7,380 nt of DNA, taken from NCBI GenBank assembly GCA_019236485.1, contig JAFAIY010000127.1, forward strand, positions 1-7,380. Reading direction: 5' to 3'. The notes under the pieces are model-generated. The model searched no databases. It was not told the origin of the DNA and worked only from the letters and a program-made list of their open reading frames with translations. Shown in pieces: positions 5,460 through 7,380 of this stretch. A program made the translations under genes and the position numbers. Each line of letters begins with the position of its first letter. Position 1 is the stretch's first letter. This DNA comes from Comamonas sp. Its GTDB lineage: Bacteria; Pseudomonadota; Gammaproteobacteria; Burkholderiales; Burkholderiaceae_C.

Positions 5460-6473
5460 ATGTACACCCAAGCCATGGATCTGATGGCCAAGGAAGGCCA
5501 AGGCGAGGCTCCGCAGCTGCGCAGCGCCGAGGAGCTCGCGCTGCAGCAGCGCTTCGATGCCCGCATTGACGCGGGCGAGTTCATCGAGGCCAAGGACTGG
5601 CTGCCCGAGAACTACCGCAAGACCTTGCTGCGCCAGATCAGCCAGCATGCGCATTCGGAGATCGTGGGCATGCTGCCCGAGGGCAACTGGATCACGCGCG
5701 CGCCCACGCTCAAGCGCAAGGCCATTTTGCTGGCCAAGGTGCAGGACGAGGGCGGCCACGGCCTGTATCTGTATGCGGCGGCCGAAACCCTGGGCAGCAG
5801 CCGCGACCAGATGCTGGAGGCGCTGCACGGCGGCAAGGCCAAGTACAGCTCCATCTTCAACTACCCCACGCTGAGCTGGGCGGATGTGGGCGTGATCGGC
5901 TGCTTGGTGGACGGCGCGGCCATCATGAACCAGGTGCCGATCTGCCGTTGTTCCTACGCTCCCTATGCGCGCGCCATGGTCCGCATCTGCCGCGAAGAGA
6001 GCTTTCACCAGCGCCAGGGCTTCGACAGCCTGCTGGTGATGATGCAGCAGGGCACGAGGGCGCAGCAGGACATGGTGCAGGATGCGGTGAACCGCTGGTG
6101 GTGGCCGACCCTGATGATGTTCGGCCCGCCCGACGACCAGTCGCCCAACTCCGCGCAGTCCATGCGCTGGGGCATCAAGCGCATCAGCAACGACGAGCTG
6201 CGCCAGAAATTCGTCGACGCGGCGGTGGAGCAGGCCAAGGTGCTGGGCGTGAGCCTGCCCGACCCCGAACTGCGCTGGAACGAGGCGCGCCAGCACTACG
6301 ACTTTGGCGCCATCGACTGGAGCGAGTTTTGGCGCGTGGTGGGCGGAGACGGCCCCTGCAACCGCGAACGCCTGAGCGCGCGCGTCAAGGCCTGGGAGGA
6401 CGGCGCCTGGGTCCGCGATGCGGCCCTGGCCCATGCAGCCAGGCAGACCGAGCGTGCGCGCCTGCAAGCCTGA
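5460..6473 (+). CDS. paaA: Phenylacetyl-CoA 1,2-epoxidase, catalytic diiron subunit PaaA
   Basis: PaaA is the oxygen-activating subunit of the PaaABC(D)E bacterial multicomponent monooxygenase, which adds one O atom to the ring of phenylacetyl-CoA to form the 1,2-epoxide. The product is 337 aa, near the length of E. coli PaaA (309) with a longer C-terminal tail. The ferritin-like diiron motifs are visible: QDEGGH at 95-100 (Glu 97, His 100) and [12 protein letters not shown] at 178-189 (Glu 180, His 183). Further carboxylate ligands would come from nearby helices, such as the [15 protein letters not shown] and [15 protein letters not shown] regions (39-53 and 61-75). [15 protein letters not shown] (140-154) and [15 protein letters not shown] (211-225) are family hallmarks. 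It follows paaK by 13 bp with a very strong ribosome binding site. The last 35 or so residues are Ala/Arg-rich and poorly constrained. Confidence 0.96.
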   Translation: MYTQAMDLMAKEGQGEAPQLRSAEELALQQRFDARIDAGEFIEAKDWLPENYRKTLLRQISQHAHSEIVGMLPEGNWITRAPTLKRKAILLAKVQDEGGHGLYLYAAAETLGSSRDQMLEALHGGKAKYSSIFNYPTLSWADVGVIGCLVDGAAIMNQVPICRCSYAPYARAMVRICREESFHQRQGFDSLLVMMQQGTRAQQDMVQDAVNRWWWPTLMMFGPPDDQSPNSAQSMRWGIKRISNDELRQKFVDAAVEQAKVLGVSLPDPELRWNEARQHYDFGAIDWSEFWRVVGGDGPCNRERLSARVKAWEDGAWVRDAALAHAARQTERARLQA

Positions 6474-6502
6474 AGATCAATGTCCGAATTGTGGAGTCCG
6501 TC

Positions 6503-6823
6503 ATGAGCACAGCTTACGCAACCACGGCCGGCAGCGGCCCTCAACACGAATGGCCGCTGTGGGAGGTTTTCATCCGCAGCAAGGCCGGCCTGGATCACAA
6601 GCACTGCGGCAGCCTGCACGCGGCCGATGCGGCCATGGCCATACAGATGGCGCGCGATGTGTACACGCGCCGGCAGGAGGGTACGAGCATCTGGGTCGTC
6701 AGGTCCGAGCAGATCGTGGCCAGCGACCCCGGCGACAAGGATATGTTCTTCGACCCGGCGCAGGACAAGGTGTACCGCCATCCTTCGTTCTACCAACTGC
6801 CCCAGGCCGTCAACCATATGTGA
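6503..6823 (+). CDS. paaB: Phenylacetyl-CoA 1,2-epoxidase subunit PaaB
   Basis: PaaB is a small non-catalytic subunit of the epoxidase, needed for activity and thought to bridge PaaAC heterodimers. The product is 106 aa against about 95 in E. coli; the difference is a flexible Ser/Thr/Gly N-terminus. The conserved core is WPLWEVFIRSKAGLDHKHCG (17-36), SLHAADAAMAIQMARDVYTRR (37-57), EGTSIWVVRSEQIVASDP (59-76) and KVYRHPSFYQLP (79-90 region onward), ending in the typical NHM. GGAG at 6493-6496 precedes the ATG by six bases. It lies 29 bp after paaA, the largest gap inside the operon, with no hairpin in it. The gene is intact. Confidence 0.94.
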   Translation: MSTAYATTAGSGPQHEWPLWEVFIRSKAGLDHKHCGSLHAADAAMAIQMARDVYTRRQEGTSIWVVRSEQIVASDPGDKDMFFDPAQDKVYRHPSFYQLPQAVNHM

Positions 6824-6830
6824 GGGCACC

Positions 6831-7380
6831 ATGCAGCACAGCATCACATTGCCGCAGGAACCGGACCAGCAGTATCTGCTGCGCATAGGCGATACCTGTT
6901 TGATCCTCGCCCAGCGCATTGCCGAGTGGAGCGGCCATGCGCCCGTACTCGAGGAAGACATCGCGCTGTCCAATATGGCGCTGGATCTGATAGGCCAGGC
7001 TCGCGCCGTGCTGACCCTGGCCGGCAAGGCTTCGGGCCACGACGAAGACCAGCTGGCTTTTCTGCGCGAGGAGCGCCACTACTACAACCCCACGCTGGTC
7101 GAGCTGCCGCGCGGCGACTTTGCGTTTACCGTGCTGCGCAACACCCTGGTCGCCACCTTTCTGAGTCTGCTGTGGCGCGAGTTGCTGCAGTCCAGCAATG
7201 TTGAGCTGGCGGCGATTGCGGGCCAGGCCTTGAAGGAGGCGCGCTACCACCAGCAGCATGCGGCCGACTGGGTGGTGCGCCTGGGCGACGGCACTCAGGA
7301 ATCCCAGCGGCGCGCCCAGGCCGCGGTGGATGCGCTGTGGCACTACACGCCCGAGTTGTTCAGCAGCGATGCCGTGGACC
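6831..7380 (+). CDS. paaC: Phenylacetyl-CoA 1,2-epoxidase structural subunit PaaC, 5' part
   Basis: PaaC is the ferritin-like partner of PaaA in the epoxidase. It forms the PaaAC heterodimer but in known members lacks a functional diiron centre. The first 183 codons are present of a protein of about 250; the window ends within it, so the truncation is only an edge effect. Typical segments are LRIGDTCLILAQRIAEWSGHAPVLEEDIAL (17-46), NMALDLIGQAR (48-58), DEDQLAFLREERHYYNPTLVELP (71-93), LKEARYHQQHAADWVVRLGDGT (133-154) and ALWHYTPELF (167-176). The ATG at 6831 lies seven bases after the paaB stop, with GAGGG overlapping that stop as a weak ribosome binding site, so coupling to paaB is likely. 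paaD and paaE would be expected after it. Confidence 0.94.
   Translation, partial: MQHSITLPQEPDQQYLLRIGDTCLILAQRIAEWSGHAPVLEEDIALSNMALDLIGQARAVLTLAGKASGHDEDQLAFLREERHYYNPTLVELPRGDFAFTVLRNTLVATFLSLLWRELLQSSNVELAAIAGQALKEARYHQQHAADWVVRLGDGTQESQRRAQAAVDALWHYTPELFSSDAVD

Noticed and set aside
5355..6467. A 370-codon minus-strand open frame opposite paaA
   Set aside because: It is a shadow of paaA with a low-complexity Ala/His/Leu/Gln composition. The plus strand encodes a clear diiron subunit.
1..7380. Signs of a mobile element, CRISPR array, tRNA or rRNA
   Set aside because: I saw no transposase or integrase, no regular direct repeats with spacers, no terminal inverted repeats and no RNA-gene motifs. 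The genes form an ordinary chromosomal neighbourhood.

Overview
The window looks like chromosomal DNA of a GC-rich betaproteobacterium, most likely a member of the Comamonadaceae (Comamonas/Delftia type). This rests on the protein wording, the high-GC codon use and the gene neighbourhood; no search was run. It holds two leftward housekeeping genes, and a rightward catabolic operon that diverges from them.

Left part, minus strand: the first 302 codons of priA (replication-restart helicase; its 3' part lies beyond base 1), then a 656-bp gene-free spacer (908-1563), then complete hemE (uroporphyrinogen decarboxylase, 369 aa). A strong hairpin lies directly behind the hemE stop codon. The spacer is poorer in GC than the genes. 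It carries three exact TTATNCACA DnaA boxes in one orientation, one exact IHF-consensus site, an 88% AT stretch and a 13-bp-stem hairpin. This origin-like or DnaA-responsive architecture is the most unusual thing in the window.

Centre, 2674-2869: a divergent regulatory region between hemE and the phenylacetate genes. It holds a plausible sigma70 promoter and a row of palindromes. The palindrome ACCGTTCGGT sits at the predicted start of transcription and fits the operator type of TetR-family PaaR repressors.

Right part, plus strand: paaG, paaI, paaK, paaA, paaB and the start of paaC, tightly spaced (gaps of 7 to 29 bp) and so very probably one operon. PaaK activates phenylacetate to phenylacetyl-CoA. 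The PaaABC(D)E epoxidase converts the ring to an epoxide. PaaG isomerises the epoxide to the oxepin-CoA. PaaI is a hotdog thioesterase thought to release CoA from stalled or toxic intermediates. The window ends inside paaC; paaD and paaE would be expected next. The ring-cleavage and beta-oxidation genes (paaZ, paaF, paaH, paaJ) are not in this window.

I found no mobile element, CRISPR array, tRNA or rRNA. The genes are known families; the spacer is the part worth testing.
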